In this document: positions 8,614 through 17,661 of the stretch, one piece after another | Layout: the number at the start of each line of letters is the position of its first letter | How positions within the stretch are numbered: position 1 is the first letter of the stretch | Origin: Neobacillus thermocopriae | Lineage (GTDB): Bacteria > Bacillota > Bacilli > Bacillales > Cytobacillaceae | Assembly (NCBI RefSeq): GCF_010975035.1 | Contig: NZ_JAAIUV010000002.1 | Span: forward strand, 62,001-126,000 | DNA: 64,000 bases | Direction of reading: 5' to 3' | Position numbers and translations under genes: made by a program | The notes under the pieces: model-generated | The model's database searches: none | What the model was told of the DNA's origin: nothing | What the model saw: the letters and a program-made list of their open reading frames with translations, nothing else

Positions 8614-9393
8614 TTGACTCGAAATAAAGTTGAAATATGCGGTGTAGACACATCAAAACTTCCTGTTCTTAAGAACGAAGAAATGAGAGTACTTTTTAAG
8701 CAAATGCAAGAAGGAGACCTTAATGCAAGAGAAAAGTTGGTAAATGGGAATTTACGCCTTGTATTGAGTGTCATTCAACGGTTTAATAACAGGGGCGAGT
8801 TTGTTGATGACTTGTTTCAGGTTGGCTGTATTGGACTGATGAAATCGATTGATAATTTTGATTTAAGTCAGAATGTAAAGTTTTCAACTTATGCGGTGCC
8901 TATGATTATAGGTGAAATTAGAAGGTATTTACGTGACAATAATCCTATTCGTGTATCCCGCTCCCTAAGAGACATTGCTTATAAAGCTTTGCAAGTAAGG
9001 GAAAAATTGATGAGTGAAACTTCACGTGAACCTACTGCTGAGGAAATTGCCAAAGTTTTGGAAGTACCTCATGAAGAAATTGTGTTTGCGCTGGATGCCA
9101 TACAAGATCCTGTATCCCTATTTGAGCCTATTTATAATGATGGTGGAGATCCTATTTATGTAATGGATCAATTGAGCGATGAAAAAAATAAAGATGTACA
9201 TTGGATCGAAGAAATCGCTTTAAAAGAGGGGATGCGAAGATTGAATGAGCGCGAAAAATTAATTTTAAGGAAACGGTTTTTCCAAGGGAAAACCCAAATG
9301 GAGGTTGCCGATGAAATTGGTATCTCCCAAGCACAAGTTTCCCGACTCGAAAAAGCAGCAATTAGACAAATGAATAAAAATATACAAAGTTAA
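8614..9393 (+). CDS. sigG: RNA polymerase sigma-G factor (late forespore)
   Basis: Sigma-G takes over forespore transcription after engulfment, turning on germination, DNA-protection and late maturation genes. The 259-residue product begins TRNKVEICGVDTSKLPVL, typical of sigma-G. It then has region 2 (LVNGNLRLVLSVIQRF, DDLFQVGCIGLMKSIDNFD) and the -10 recognition stretch FSTYAVPMIIGEIRRYLRD. Region 4 ends in VADEIGISQAQVSRLEKAA. The start is TTG at 8614, with GAGGAGGG (8599-8605) 8 nt before it; longer in-frame starts run into the terminator region. It is transcribed separately from sigE from a sigma-F-like promoter. Confidence 0.97.
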   Translation: MTRNKVEICGVDTSKLPVLKNEEMRVLFKQMQEGDLNAREKLVNGNLRLVLSVIQRFNNRGEFVDDLFQVGCIGLMKSIDNFDLSQNVKFSTYAVPMIIGEIRRYLRDNNPIRVSRSLRDIAYKALQVREKLMSETSREPTAEEIAKVLEVPHEEIVFALDAIQDPVSLFEPIYNDGGDPIYVMDQLSDEKNKDVHWIEEIALKEGMRRLNEREKLILRKRFFQGKTQMEVADEIGISQAQVSRLEKAAIRQMNKNIQS

Positions 9394-9394
9394 C

Positions 9395-9424
9395 AGCTGT
9401 CCAATTGGACAGCTTATTTTTATT
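9395..9424 (+). terminator. Intrinsic terminator of sigG
   Basis: AGCTGTCC (9395-9402) and GGACAGCT (9407-9414) form a perfect 8-bp stem with an AATT loop, followed by TATTTTTATTT. It begins one base after the sigG stop codon. Confidence 0.88.
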
Positions 9425-9558
9425 TCAAGGATGTAACTAAGGTAAATACACAACATCGCTAACTAGCGCTTGCTTTTTTCTAATGGATTTCCCCTTATAC
9501 TATTTAGTTGGATACGTACATATATTTTTTATAGAACATGTTACAGGGAGTGGTATCT

Positions 9559-9819
9559 GTGGTCACAATCTCTGAGTTTCAAATTAAAGATGTCGTTAAT
9601 GTATTTGATGGAAAAAGGTTAGGTAACATTGGGGATATTGAGATTAATTTAACAACTGGAAAAATCGAAGCAATCGTCATTTCAGGAACCAGTAAAGTTC
9701 TTGGCTTTTTTGGGAAAGATGAAGAGATTATCATTCCATGGAAAAACATCATCAAAATTGGGCAAGATGTTATTTTGGTTAGATACAAAGGCGTGGAAGA
9801 TCAACATATAGAAGAGTGA
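9559..9819 (+). CDS. ylmC: PRC-barrel sporulation-associated protein, YlmC/YmxH family
   Basis: This is a small soluble PRC-barrel protein of the YlmC/YmxH family. Members are linked to sporulation by conserved location and regulation; the molecular role is unknown. The 86 residues are one barrel: SEFQIKDVVNVFDGKRLGNIGDIEIN, then GKIEAIVISG and the loop GFFGKDEEIIIPWKNI. GTG at 9559 is preferred over TTG/ATG further upstream, because AGGGAGTGG (9545-9553) precedes it and homologues begin just before ISEFQ. It follows sigG directly; in B. subtilis ylmA intervenes. I could not pick out a convincing promoter in 9425-9558. Confidence 0.85.
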   Translation: MVTISEFQIKDVVNVFDGKRLGNIGDIEINLTTGKIEAIVISGTSKVLGFFGKDEEIIIPWKNIIKIGQDVILVRYKGVEDQHIEE

Positions 9820-9820
9820 T

Positions 9821-9866
9821 AAAATGTTCTAAATTCAATTCTTCCGATGAACATTTTATTTTTTCA
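9821..9866 (+). terminator. AT-rich hairpin after ylmC, probable weak terminator
   Basis: AAAATGTTC (9821-9829) pairs with GAACATTTT (9849-9857) around a 19-nt loop, followed by ATTTTTTC. The stem is mostly A-T and the loop is long, so termination may be partial. Confidence 0.5.
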
Positions 9867-9900
9867 TGGTAAACTAAAGAAAAAAATAAGAGGTAGAGTA

Positions 9901-10719
9901 ATGGAACCTTTTGTAAAGAAAAATCAATCTTATTTTTCTATTGAAAGCTGGATGAGCCAATTCCCTGGACTGATTGCCGGTATGACTACCAAATTAGGAG
10001 GTGTTAGTAAAGCGGAGTTGGCATCTTTAAATATGGGCTTTCATGTTGGGGATGATATGGAAGCAGTATGTACAAATCGCGAAAGAGTTTCAACGCTTCT
10101 GCAATTCCCATTAAATCATTGGGTAGGAGCTGAGCAAACACACGATACAGTGATTAGAAAAATATCTAAACATGAACGTGGTAGAGGAGCCAGTTCATAT
10201 GAAACTTCCTTTAAAGGTACTGATGGGTTTTATACAAGTGAAACGGGAATTCTTTTAACGCTTTGCTATGCTGACTGTGTTCCTCTTTATTTTATCGCAC
10301 CTGAAAATAACATGATTGGAGTGGCACATGCTGGCTGGAAAGGAACGGTTTCCCAAATAGGCAGAAAAATGATTGACTTGTGGGTAGAAGAGGGAATACG
10401 ACCTGATCAGATTTTTGTCGTAATAGGACCATCAATCTGCGAAAAATGTTATATTGTGGATAATCTTGTCATAAAGTTAGTTGAAAATATACTAGAAGAT
10501 GTCGACGTAAAACCATATAATTTAATTAATGAGAATCAATATTCATTGGATTTACGCATGTTAAACCGACTGATACTTCTAAAGGCTGGTGTACCTGATA
10601 AAAATATAAGTGTAACTAATTTTTGTACCAGCTGTCATCACGATGTATTTTTTTCTCATCGTCGGGATCAGGGGAAGACTGGAAGAATGTTAAGTTATAT
10701 TGGCTGGAAGGAGTATTAG
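9901..10719 (+). CDS. pgeF: Purine nucleoside/peptidoglycan-editing copper-family oxidoreductase PgeF (YlmD, YfiH family)
   Basis: YfiH/PgeF proteins share a fold once called multicopper polyphenol oxidoreductase. Members act as zinc-dependent purine nucleoside phosphorylases/deaminases, and in E. coli the homologue prevents misincorporation of L-Ser into peptidoglycan precursors. Which role holds here is not visible. The 272-residue protein contains the metal/active-site motifs [15 protein letters not shown] and HAGWKGT plus a late [15 protein letters not shown], all typical. ATG at 9901 follows AGAGGTAGAG; a longer ORF start at 9847 lies in the upstream hairpin. It opens the pgeF-ylmE-sepF-ylmG-ylmH run and is 8 nt from ylmE. 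Confidence 0.9.
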   Translation: MEPFVKKNQSYFSIESWMSQFPGLIAGMTTKLGGVSKAELASLNMGFHVGDDMEAVCTNRERVSTLLQFPLNHWVGAEQTHDTVIRKISKHERGRGASSYETSFKGTDGFYTSETGILLTLCYADCVPLYFIAPENNMIGVAHAGWKGTVSQIGRKMIDLWVEEGIRPDQIFVVIGPSICEKCYIVDNLVIKLVENILEDVDVKPYNLINENQYSLDLRMLNRLILLKAGVPDKNISVTNFCTSCHHDVFFSHRRDQGKTGRMLSYIGWKEY

Positions 10720-10727
10720 ATTCTGTT

Positions 10728-11405
10728 ATGAAAGTTGCAACAAAGTTTGAACAGATAAAAAAGCAGATAAATGAGGCATGCCGGAAAGTTGGAAGAGATC
10801 CGCATGATATTACAGTTATAGCAGTTACGAAATATGTAAGTACAGAAAGGGCAATAGAAGCGTTAGAAGCCGGAATAGAACATCTTGGGGAAAATAGGGA
10901 CACTGGTCTCATAGAGAAGTGGAATATTTTAAAAGACAAGCCTTGCTGGCATTTTATCGGAACACTTCAAACACGAAAGGTGAAAAATATTATTGATAAA
11001 GTGGATTATATTCATTCACTTGATCGCCTTTCATTGGCTGAAGAAATCAACAAAAGAGCTAATCATAAAATAAAATGTTTCGTACAAGTGAATGTTTCAA
11101 AAGAGGAGTCCAAACACGGATTAGATCCTGAAAATGTAGTGGATTTCATTCAATCTCTTCGTCCGTTTGAAAACATTATTGTTGAAGGATTGATGACTAT
11201 GGCTCCGTTTACGGATGATGAGAAGGTTCTTCGAAAATGCTTTAAAGAATTAAGAGAACTTCGCAATCAAGTTCAAGCTTGTCAGTTGGATTTCGCTCCA
11301 TGTACAGAACTATCGATGGGAATGTCCAATGATTTTATGATAGCCATCGAGGAAGGAGCCACGATGGTAAGAATAGGAACAGCACTTGTTGGTGAAGATG
11401 GTTAG
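10728..11405 (+). CDS. ylmE: YggS-family pyridoxal phosphate homeostasis protein (YlmE)
   Basis: YggS/PLPBP proteins bind pyridoxal 5'-phosphate in a racemase-like TIM barrel but have no known catalysis. They affect vitamin B6 and amino acid balance. The 225-residue protein has the PLP lysine in [10 protein letters not shown] (about residue 34), the [11 protein letters not shown] segment, IHSLDRL, GLMTMAP and the C-terminal [10 protein letters not shown] plus RIGTALVG phosphate-binding motif. The ATG at 10728 is supported by homology ([23 protein letters not shown]), but its best ribosome binding site, GGAAGGAG (10706-10713), is 14 nt away, longer than usual. It sits between pgeF and sepF as in Bacillus. 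Confidence 0.93.
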   Translation: MKVATKFEQIKKQINEACRKVGRDPHDITVIAVTKYVSTERAIEALEAGIEHLGENRDTGLIEKWNILKDKPCWHFIGTLQTRKVKNIIDKVDYIHSLDRLSLAEEINKRANHKIKCFVQVNVSKEESKHGLDPENVVDFIQSLRPFENIIVEGLMTMAPFTDDEKVLRKCFKELRELRNQVQACQLDFAPCTELSMGMSNDFMIAIEEGATMVRIGTALVGEDG

Positions 11406-11416
11406 GAGAGAGTAAA

Positions 11417-11866
11417 ATGACGATCAAATCTAAAATAAAAACGTTTTTCATGTTAGAAGATGAATATGAAGATAATGAAGCTGAAAAAGAGCCTGTAGAA
11501 TTGGTAAAACCCAAAAAAACACCTGTAAAGCCTCAAAATGTAGTTAATTTGCAAACTGTGCAAAGGGTTTCAAACACCAATAAGCCTTCTAAAGTTGTGT
11601 TAGTAGAACCACATTCAACTTCAGAGGCTACTGAAATTGCTGATCATATAAAAAATCGTCGAGCTGTTGTAGTAAATTTACAGAGGATTGATAGTGAATC
11701 AGGCAGGCAAATCGTTGATTTTTTAGGCGGGGTTGTTTATGCACTTAATGGTGAAATTTCAAAAATAGGGACAAGTACTTTTTTATGCACCCCGGATAAT
11801 GTTGAGATTTCAGGCAATATCTCGGACATGTTTCCTGAGCGGGAACAATTAAACACGAGGTGGTAG
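11417..11866 (+). CDS. sepF: Cell division protein SepF
   Basis: SepF forms rings that bundle FtsZ polymers and anchors the Z-ring to the membrane, overlapping in function with FtsA. The 149-residue protein begins with a short amphipathic membrane-binding helix ([13 protein letters not shown]), then an acidic, low-complexity linker (about 14-58). The conserved DUF552 domain spans about 60-140 ([21 protein letters not shown] ... [23 protein letters not shown]). The ATG is preceded by AGGAGAG. Its partners FtsZ and FtsA are encoded 5-7 kb upstream in this window. Confidence 0.96.
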   Translation: MTIKSKIKTFFMLEDEYEDNEAEKEPVELVKPKKTPVKPQNVVNLQTVQRVSNTNKPSKVVLVEPHSTSEATEIADHIKNRRAVVVNLQRIDSESGRQIVDFLGGVVYALNGEISKIGTSTFLCTPDNVEISGNISDMFPEREQLNTRW

Positions 11867-11871
11867 TAGAA

Positions 11872-12135
11872 ATGGGCTTTGTTATTGGTATCTTACAGCA
11901 ATTATTATATATTTATTCTTGGGCATTAATTATTTATATTTTAATGTCCTGGTTTCCAAATGCTAGAGAATCGACGGTTGGACAGTTTTTGGCAAGGATT
12001 TGCGAACCATATTTAGAACCATTTAGAAGATTTATACCTCCAATTGGAATGATTGATATTTCACCAATTGTAGCTTTTCTTGTGCTCAATTTCGCTAGCA
12101 GAGGGCTTGGTAGCTTGGCCGTTTGGCTTTCATAA
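11872..12135 (+). CDS. ylmG: YggT-family membrane protein YlmG
   Basis: YlmG/YggT proteins are small two-helix membrane proteins linked to division or envelope organisation by conserved neighbourhood. No biochemical activity is established. The 87 residues hold two hydrophobic segments (about 3-28 and 58-83) joined by the family signature [13 protein letters not shown] and the loop [26 protein letters not shown] at 11872 is chosen because GAGGTGG (11857-11863) lies 8 nt before it; the GTG at 11860 would be inside that site. It comes directly after sepF (5-nt gap) and before ylmH. Confidence 0.92.
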   Translation: MGFVIGILQQLLYIYSWALIIYILMSWFPNARESTVGQFLARICEPYLEPFRRFIPPIGMIDISPIVAFLVLNFASRGLGSLAVWLS

Positions 12136-12160
12136 AAATTGATTAGATAGGAACATCTTT

Positions 12161-12934
12161 ATGAATATTTATCAACATTTCCGCCCAGAAGAGCGAGAGT
12201 TTATAGACTTAGTATTACAATGGAAAAGTTTTGTCGAATTCAATTATGCACCAAAATTAACCGATTTTTTGGATCCTAGAGAGCAACATATTTTAAAATT
12301 AATTATTGGTGAACATGGTGAAGTAAAATATCATTTTTTTGGCGGATACGATCAAGCGGAGAGAAAGAGAGCTTTATTATATCCAGAATATTTCACACCA
12401 ACTGAAGATGAATTTCAAATCAGTTTATTTGAAATTCATTATCCAAAGAAATTTGTAAAAATTGAACACCCACAAGTGTTAGGTACACTCATGTCATTAG
12501 GATTGAAACGTGGGAAATTTGGCGACATCTTGATTAATGATGAACAAATTCAATTTTTTACAGCTAAAGAAGTGAGCTTCTATGTTAGTAGTAATATCGA
12601 AACAATTGGACGCACTGGCGTAAAATTATCCGAGCAGCCATTTGAAAATGTGATTGCGTCAAATGAGAAATGGGAGGAAAATGATTTAACAGTATCTTCT
12701 TTACGTTTGGATACTGTTATTTCAGGTGTTTATCATATATCTCGTCAAAAAGCACAGGATTTAATTCAACATCATCTTGTTAAGGTAAATTGGACCTTGA
12801 CAGAAAACACTTCTTTTCTTTGTGAAATAGGTGATATGATTTCTGTTCGAGGATTTGGTAGAGTCAAATTAATTAGAATTGACGGAAAAACAAAAAAAGA
12901 GAAGTGGCGAATAATCGTAGCGAAACAAAAATGA
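12161..12934 (+). CDS. ylmH: S4-domain RNA-binding protein YlmH (ribosome rescue-associated)
   Basis: YlmH binds RNA through a C-terminal S4 domain and associates with 50S ribosomal subunits. Work on B. subtilis implicates it in ribosome quality control, where it can act alongside RqcH in alanine tailing. The 257-residue protein has an N-terminal YlmH-specific region with DPREQHILKLIIG and HFFGGYDQAERKRALLYP, a middle RNA-binding domain (about 80-180), and the S4 domain from about 181 (LRLDTVISGVYHISRQKAQDLIQ). The ATG has the weak site TAGGAAC. Its possible partner RqcH is encoded about 18 kb downstream on the other strand. Confidence 0.92.
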   Translation: MNIYQHFRPEEREFIDLVLQWKSFVEFNYAPKLTDFLDPREQHILKLIIGEHGEVKYHFFGGYDQAERKRALLYPEYFTPTEDEFQISLFEIHYPKKFVKIEHPQVLGTLMSLGLKRGKFGDILINDEQIQFFTAKEVSFYVSSNIETIGRTGVKLSEQPFENVIASNEKWEENDLTVSSLRLDTVISGVYHISRQKAQDLIQHHLVKVNWTLTENTSFLCEIGDMISVRGFGRVKLIRIDGKTKKEKWRIIVAKQK

Positions 12935-13017
12935 TTGAAATTTTTGCAGGAAATTTGATGAACTTGTCGAATTATACCTAATACATATTGCAGTACAGTT
13001 TGTATGGAGGTGGCTTT

Positions 13018-13533
13018 ATGCCGTTAACGCCGTTAGATATTCATAATAAAGAATTTAATAAAGGTTTTAGAGGATATGATGAGGATGAAGTAAATGAATT
13101 TCTTGATCAGGTAATCAAGGACTATGAATTAGTACTTCGCGAAAAAAAAGAATTAGAAGAACGTTTAGAAGAAATGCAAGAACGTTTAAATCACTTTTCA
13201 AATATCGAAGAGACATTAAACAAATCAATCGTCATTGCCCAAGAAGCTGGTGAAGAAGTAAAGCGTAATGCACAGAAAGAAGCAAAATTAATCATTAAAG
13301 AAGCGGAAAAAAATGCTGATCGAATTGTGAATGAATCTTTATCAAAAGCTAGAAAAATTGCTTTGGAAATTGAAGATTTAAAGAAACAATCAAAGATTTT
13401 TCGCACTCGTTTTAAAATGTTAATTGAAGCTCAGCTCGATATGTTAAATACCGATGATTGGGATCACTTATTAGAATATGAAGTAGATGCAAGTGATTTA
13501 ATATTGCAGAAAGAAGAAGATTCACTAGCTTGA
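13018..13533 (+). CDS. divIVA: Cell-pole and septum protein DivIVA
   Basis: DivIVA senses negative membrane curvature, accumulates at poles and septa, recruits MinJ/MinCD and, in sporulation, helps anchor the chromosome origin at the pole. The 171-residue protein starts MPLTPLDIHNKEFNKGFRGYDEDEVNEFLD, the conserved lipid-binding crossed-loop domain, followed by coiled coil (about 32-140) and an acidic tail. ATG at 13018 follows GGAGG (13006-13010) by 7 nt; the extended start at 12988 does not fit homologues. Its TGA stop lies inside the -35 of the ileS promoter. A perfect 0A box (TTGTCGAA, 12964-12971) lies upstream. Confidence 0.97.
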   Translation: MPLTPLDIHNKEFNKGFRGYDEDEVNEFLDQVIKDYELVLREKKELEERLEEMQERLNHFSNIEETLNKSIVIAQEAGEEVKRNAQKEAKLIIKEAEKNADRIVNESLSKARKIALEIEDLKKQSKIFRTRFKMLIEAQLDMLNTDDWDHLLEYEVDASDLILQKEEDSLA

Positions 13534-13558
13534 CGAATTGAGTCTAGTAGCATATAAT
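13530..13558 (+). promoter_or_regulatory. Sigma-A promoter of the ileS T-box transcript
   Basis: TTGACG (13530-13535) and TATAAT (13553-13558) are 17 bp apart, a near-consensus promoter. The TGA within the -35 is the divIVA stop codon. Transcription would start near 13565, just before the T-box leader. Confidence 0.8.
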
Positions 13559-13580
13559 TTCATAACAAGTTATATAGAGC

Positions 13581-13836
13581 GGAATTGACGATGAAAGGGA
13601 CAGTACAATTTTCAAAAGAGTTTTAAGCAGCGAGCCAGGGATGGTGGAAGCCTGGTAAAGCTCGAAAATTGGAAAATCACCCTTGAGTTCTGAGGTCGAA
13701 CTTCTAAAGAAAAGTAGACTGATGCGTGTAATTCACGTTACGAATGATAAAGAGGATGGAATGAAGTTCCATCTATCAGGGTGGTACCGCGGGAAAAACC
13801 TTCTCGTCCCTATATTGGGATGAGAAGGTTTTTAAT
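13581..13836 (+). promoter_or_regulatory. T-box riboswitch (isoleucine-specific) controlling ileS
   Basis: The leader contains the hallmark T-box sequence AGGGTGGTACCGCG (13778-13791), which pairs with the uncharged tRNA acceptor end. Stem I holds AGTA (13602-13605) and, opposite, a specifier loop ...GGAAAATCACCC in which ATC (13676-13678) reads as an isoleucine codon, matching the downstream gene. A long terminator follows: AAACCTTCTCGTCCC pairs with GGGATGAGAAGGTTT across 13796-13831, then T's. Uncharged tRNA-Ile stabilises the antiterminator and permits ileS transcription. Specifier assignment rests on its position before ACCC. Confidence 0.93.
13795..13834 (+). terminator. T-box-controlled intrinsic terminator before ileS
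   Basis: Stem of about 15 bp with one mismatch: AAACCTTCTCGTCCC versus GGGATGAGAAGGTTT, loop TATATT, followed by TTTT. Its left arm is next to the T-box sequence, so antiterminator and terminator exclude each other. Confidence 0.9.
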
Positions 13837-13886
13837 TTGAATGAAAGTCATTCTGTTCAATAAAGATAATGGAGGAAAAGAAGAAA

Positions 13887-16658
13887 ATGGAATACAAGGA
13901 CACACTATTGATGCCGCAGACAGATTTTCCGATGCGCGGCAATCTTCCAAAAAGAGAACCAGAAATCCAGGCAAAATGGGATGAAATGAACATTTATCAA
14001 AAAGTACAGGAGCGGACAAAACAGCGTCCTATTTTCGTCCTTCACGATGGACCACCTTATGCCAATGGTGATATCCATATTGGGCATGCTTTAAATAAAA
14101 TTTTAAAAGATTTTATTGTTCGCTATAAATCCATGAGTGGCTATCATGCACCTTATGTACCCGGCTGGGATACTCACGGACTACCAATTGAACAAGCGCT
14201 AACCAACAAGGGAGTCAAACGTAAAGAAATGTCTGTTGCTGAATTCCGTAAGCTTTGTGCGGAATATGCTCTTGAACAAATTGATAACCAAAGAACCCAA
14301 TTTAAGCGACTTGGTGTTCGTGGAGATTGGCAAAACCCTTATATTACACTTAAGTCAGAGTATGAGGCACAGCAGATTAAGGTCTTCGGAGAAATGGCGA
14401 AGAAAGGTTATATTTACAAAGGACTTAAACCCGTTTATTGGTCTCCATCTAGTGAATCTGCACTTGCGGAAGCTGAAATTGAATATAAAGATAAACGCTC
14501 ACCATCTATTTATGTTGGTTTTAAAGTGAAAGATGGAAAAAATGTACTAGATCAAGATACTCAAATTGTAATCTGGACAACGACTCCTTGGACCATTCCG
14601 GCAAACCTTGGTATCTCTGTACATCCAGACCTTACTTATGTGGTTGTTTCAACCAATAATCAAAAATATGTTGTAGCCGAAGCTTTACTAGAAGCAGTGA
14701 AAAAAGAAGTCGGCTGGGAAGAAACAACGATTGTTAAAAAACTTAAAGGTACTGATTTAGAGTATGTGGTTGCGGCTCATCCTTTATATGACCGTGATTC
14801 TCTTGTAATGCTGGGAGAACATGTAACGACTGATGCCGGTACTGGATGTGTTCATACAGCTCCTGGTCACGGGGAGGATGACTTCCTTGTAGGTCAAAAA
14901 TATGGTTTAGATGTCTTAAATCCAGTGGATGATAAAGGATATATGACAAGTGAAGCACCAGGGTTTGAAGGGTTATTCTATGATGATGCAAATAAACCTA
15001 TTACACAGGCATTGGAAGAAGCAGGTGCACTGCTAAAGTTATCCTTTATTACCCACTCCTATCCACATGACTGGAGAACAAAAAAACCGGTTATTTTTAG
15101 AGCAACAGCTCAATGGTTTGCATCGATTAAAGACTTCAGAAATGAACTGTTAGATGCTATTAAGGAAACAAAATTTGTACCTGCATGGGGAGAAACCCGC
15201 CTGTATAACATGGTTCGTGATCGCGGGGATTGGTGTATTTCTCGCCAGCGTGTTTGGGGAGTTCCGATTCCTGTATTTTATGCGGAAAATGGAGAAGCAA
15301 TTATTACTGATGAAACAATTAACCATGTTTCTGACCTATTCCGTCAATATGGTTCAAATGTATGGTTTGAACGGGAAGCTAAGGAACTATTACCGGAAGG
15401 CTTTACCCATCCTGGAAGTCCGAATGGAATATTTACAAAAGAAACAGATATTATGGATGTATGGTTTGATTCTGGTTCCTCTCATCAAGCTGTTTTACAT
15501 GAAAGAAGCGATCTTGTCCGACCTGCCGATCTTTACTTGGAAGGTTCTGACCAATACCGCGGCTGGTTTAACTCTTCACTTTCAACAGCTGTAGCAGTGA
15601 CTGGAAAGGCACCGTACAAAGGTGTTTTAAGTCATGGTTTTGTTCTTGATGGCGAGGGTCGAAAAATGAGTAAATCTTTAGGTAATGTCGTCGTCCCTGC
15701 AAAGGTTATGAATCAATTAGGAGCAGATATTTTACGCCTATGGGTTGCATCAGTTGATTATCAAGCAGATGTTCGTGTTTCTGATGCCATTCTTAAACAA
15801 GTGGCTGAAGTATATCGGAAAATCCGTAATACCTTCCGTTTCTTATTAGGTAACTTGGCAGACTTTGATCCAACTAAAGATAAGGTCTCTTACGAAAATT
15901 TACGTGAAGTCGATCAATTCATGCTTGTTAAACTGAACAAACTTATCAAAACTGTACGTAATGCTTATGAAAAATATGAGTTTGCCGGCATTTATCATGC
16001 AGTAAATAATTTCTGTACTTTGGATTTAAGTGCATTCTATTTAGATTTTGCAAAAGATGTTCTATATATTGAAGCTGTTGACCATCCGGAACGCCGTGCA
16101 ATTCAAACAGTTTTATACGAATCTTTACTTGCACTGACAAAATTAGTTTCACCTATTCTTCCTCATACAGCTGATGAGGTATGGAACTATATTCCTCATG
16201 TGGAAGAAGAAAGTGTGCAATTAACCGATTTCCCTGAATACAAAGAGCTTGAAGGTGCTCAGCATTTAGAAGAAAAATGGACAGCATTTATGAAACTTCG
16301 GGATGATGTGTTAAAAGCTCTTGAAGAAGCAAGAAATGCGAAATTAATCGGAAAATCTTTAACTGCAAAGGTAACACTATATGTGAATGAAAATACGAAA
16401 GCACTTTTAGATTCCATTAAAGAGAATTTACAACAACTCTTTATCGTTTCTGGCTTTGAAGTAGCAGGATTTTATAATGAAGCACCTGAAAATGCGACTA
16501 AATTAGATACAGCTGCGATTGTAGTTACGAAAGCCGAAGGGGAAACTTGCGAACGATGCTGGGTAGTTACTCCAGATGTTGGCCATGATAAAGATCATCC
16601 AACACTTTGTCCTCGCTGTGCCAGTGTGGTAAAAGAAAATTATAGTCATTTAGCTTAA
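13887..16658 (+). CDS. ileS: Isoleucyl-tRNA synthetase
   Basis: IleRS charges tRNA-Ile in the cytoplasm and edits misactivated valine. The 923-residue class I enzyme shows HIGH (about residues 64-67, in [10 protein letters not shown]), the CP1 editing domain with [12 protein letters not shown] and [16 protein letters not shown] at 593-597, and a C-terminal zinc finger with two Cys pairs (CERC ... CPRC). ATG at 13887 has GGAGG (13871-13875) 11 nt before it; the first ATG at 13869 overlaps that ribosome binding site and is unlikely. Expression is governed by the isoleucine T-box. Length and finger identify the bacterial-type enzyme rather than the mupirocin-resistant eukaryote-like form. Confidence 0.98.
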   Translation: MEYKDTLLMPQTDFPMRGNLPKREPEIQAKWDEMNIYQKVQERTKQRPIFVLHDGPPYANGDIHIGHALNKILKDFIVRYKSMSGYHAPYVPGWDTHGLPIEQALTNKGVKRKEMSVAEFRKLCAEYALEQIDNQRTQFKRLGVRGDWQNPYITLKSEYEAQQIKVFGEMAKKGYIYKGLKPVYWSPSSESALAEAEIEYKDKRSPSIYVGFKVKDGKNVLDQDTQIVIWTTTPWTIPANLGISVHPDLTYVVVSTNNQKYVVAEALLEAVKKEVGWEETTIVKKLKGTDLEYVVAAHPLYDRDSLVMLGEHVTTDAGTGCVHTAPGHGEDDFLVGQKYGLDVLNPVDDKGYMTSEAPGFEGLFYDDANKPITQALEEAGALLKLSFITHSYPHDWRTKKPVIFRATAQWFASIKDFRNELLDAIKETKFVPAWGETRLYNMVRDRGDWCISRQRVWGVPIPVFYAENGEAIITDETINHVSDLFRQYGSNVWFEREAKELLPEGFTHPGSPNGIFTKETDIMDVWFDSGSSHQAVLHERSDLVRPADLYLEGSDQYRGWFNSSLSTAVAVTGKAPYKGVLSHGFVLDGEGRKMSKSLGNVVVPAKVMNQLGADILRLWVASVDYQADVRVSDAILKQVAEVYRKIRNTFRFLLGNLADFDPTKDKVSYENLREVDQFMLVKLNKLIKTVRNAYEKYEFAGIYHAVNNFCTLDLSAFYLDFAKDVLYIEAVDHPERRAIQTVLYESLLALTKLVSPILPHTADEVWNYIPHVEEESVQLTDFPEYKELEGAQHLEEKWTAFMKLRDDVLKALEEARNAKLIGKSLTAKVTLYVNENTKALLDSIKENLQQLFIVSGFEVAGFYNEAPENATKLDTAAIVVTKAEGETCERCWVVTPDVGHDKDHPTLCPRCASVVKENYSHLA

Positions 16659-16663
16659 TTTCA

Positions 16664-16699
16664 AGCCCTGTACCTATGTACAGGGCTATGATATTTTTC
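16664..16699 (+). terminator. Intrinsic terminator of ileS
   Basis: AGCCCTGTAC (16664-16673) and GTACAGGGCT (16678-16687) form a perfect 10-bp stem with a CTAT loop. The T-run comes slightly late (ATGATATTTTT). Confidence 0.82.
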
Positions 16700-16736
16700 G
16701 CATGGCAATAGTTGAGATTGATGTAAAATGTTGACC

Positions 16737-16766
16737 TGAGTCACCTACAGGGCTAAGGGCATAATA
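16737..16766 (+). promoter_or_regulatory. Possible sigma-G promoter of ylyA
   Basis: CATAATA (16760-16766) fits the sigma-G -10 CATnMTA. The -35, TGAGTC at 16737-16742 with a 17-bp spacer, is weak. ylyA is in the sigma-G regulon in B. subtilis, which supports the location but not the exact bases. Confidence 0.3.
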
Positions 16767-16798
16767 AAATCAATATCTCTAGCGGAGGGAGTAACACT

Positions 16799-17089
16799 AT
16801 GAATGCCATGCAGGAAAAGCTGTTTCTTGAACTCCGTCAAAACAAAAAAGAAATTGAACAATCATTGGCAAATAAAAACGAAAAGGACTGGTTGACTGAT
16901 ATATTAAAGGAGGAGTTACGGGATATAGAAGTAGCATTGAGAAAGCTTAAAGAAGGAAATTTTGGTCAATGTGAAATTTCTGGAGAATTACTTCCCGAAA
17001 AATTATTAACCATGATTCCTACACTAAGGTCGAAGAGAGATTTTGCTTTCTTAGAGCACTTTTGGAAAAAGTCGATACCACTATCTTAA
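16799..17089 (+). CDS. ylyA: DksA/TraR-like sporulation protein YlyA
   Basis: YlyA is a small forespore protein that in B. subtilis binds RNA polymerase and adjusts sigma-G-dependent transcription. The 96-residue product has the DksA-like pattern: a charged coiled-coil N-terminus (LRQNKKEIEQSL ... ELRDIEVALRKLKEGNFGQCEISG) followed by LPEKLLTMIPTLRS. Only one Cys (in FGQCEISG) remains of the usual zinc finger, so zinc is probably not bound. The ATG is preceded by GGAGGGAG. It lies alone between the ileS terminator and lspA, with its own possible sigma-G promoter. Assignment is by location and family resemblance. Confidence 0.82.
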   Translation: MNAMQEKLFLELRQNKKEIEQSLANKNEKDWLTDILKEELRDIEVALRKLKEGNFGQCEISGELLPEKLLTMIPTLRSKRDFAFLEHFWKKSIPLS

Positions 17090-17100
17090 ATAATTGTTCG

Positions 17101-17130
17101 TTGTCGCATAGCGGTTAAGTATGCTAAAAT
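17101..17130 (+). promoter_or_regulatory. Candidate sigma-A promoter of lspA-rluD
   Basis: TTGTCG (17101-17106) and TAAAAT (17125-17130) are separated by 18 bp, giving 4/6 and 5/6 matches. It would start transcription about 30 bp before the lspA start. Confidence 0.4.
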
Positions 17131-17169
17131 GCTAGGAGTAAATAATGACTTATGTGGGGGTATTTTTTA

Positions 17170-17661
17170 GTGTTTTATTACTTAACCGCGCTTTTCATTA
17201 TCATTTTAGATCAACTTACAAAATGGTTTATTGTTAATAATATGTATATTGGTGAAAGTATTCCAGTCATTGAAGATTTTTTATACATAACATCTCATCG
17301 GAATCGTGGTGCTGCGTGGGGTATCCTCCAGGGTCAAATGTGGTTCTTTTATGTGATAACAGTCATTGTCATAATTGGTCTTATTTATTATCTTCATAGA
17401 GCAGCGAAGGGTAAAATGCTGTTGGGTATTTCATTAGCTTTCATGCTTGGAGGAGCCATAGGTAATTTTATTGATCGTGTTTTTCGTAAAGAAGTCGTGG
17501 ATTTTATACATACGTATATTTTTAGCTATAATTTCCCGGTATTTAATATTGCCGATTCTGCATTAGTAATAGGAGTTGGCTTATTGATGATTCAAATGAT
17601 ACGTGAAGAAAGACAATCGAAGGAGAAAACATATGGAGAAAATGGAACACACCATTCTTGA
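17170..17661 (+). CDS. lspA: Lipoprotein signal peptidase (signal peptidase II)
   Basis: LspA is the aspartic membrane protease that removes signal peptides from prolipoproteins after lipidation. The 163-residue protein has four membrane segments and the conserved blocks DQLTKW near the start, [19 protein letters not shown] (first catalytic Asp) and FNIADSALV (second). GTG at 17170 is preferred over ATG 17152. The upstream GGGGG at about 17155-17159 is a suitable ribosome binding site, and the product then begins [15 protein letters not shown], aligning with Bacillus LspA. The C-terminal end overlaps rluD's start by 29 nt, so the two are probably translationally coupled. Confidence 0.96.
   Translation: MFYYLTALFIIILDQLTKWFIVNNMYIGESIPVIEDFLYITSHRNRGAAWGILQGQMWFFYVITVIVIIGLIYYLHRAAKGKMLLGISLAFMLGGAIGNFIDRVFRKEVVDFIHTYIFSYNFPVFNIADSALVIGVGLLMIQMIREERQSKEKTYGENGTHHS

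Noticed and set aside
13869-13871. First ATG before ileS as its start
   Set aside because: It overlaps the GGAGG ribosome binding site (13871-13875). ATG 13887 gives the family N-terminus and suitable spacing.
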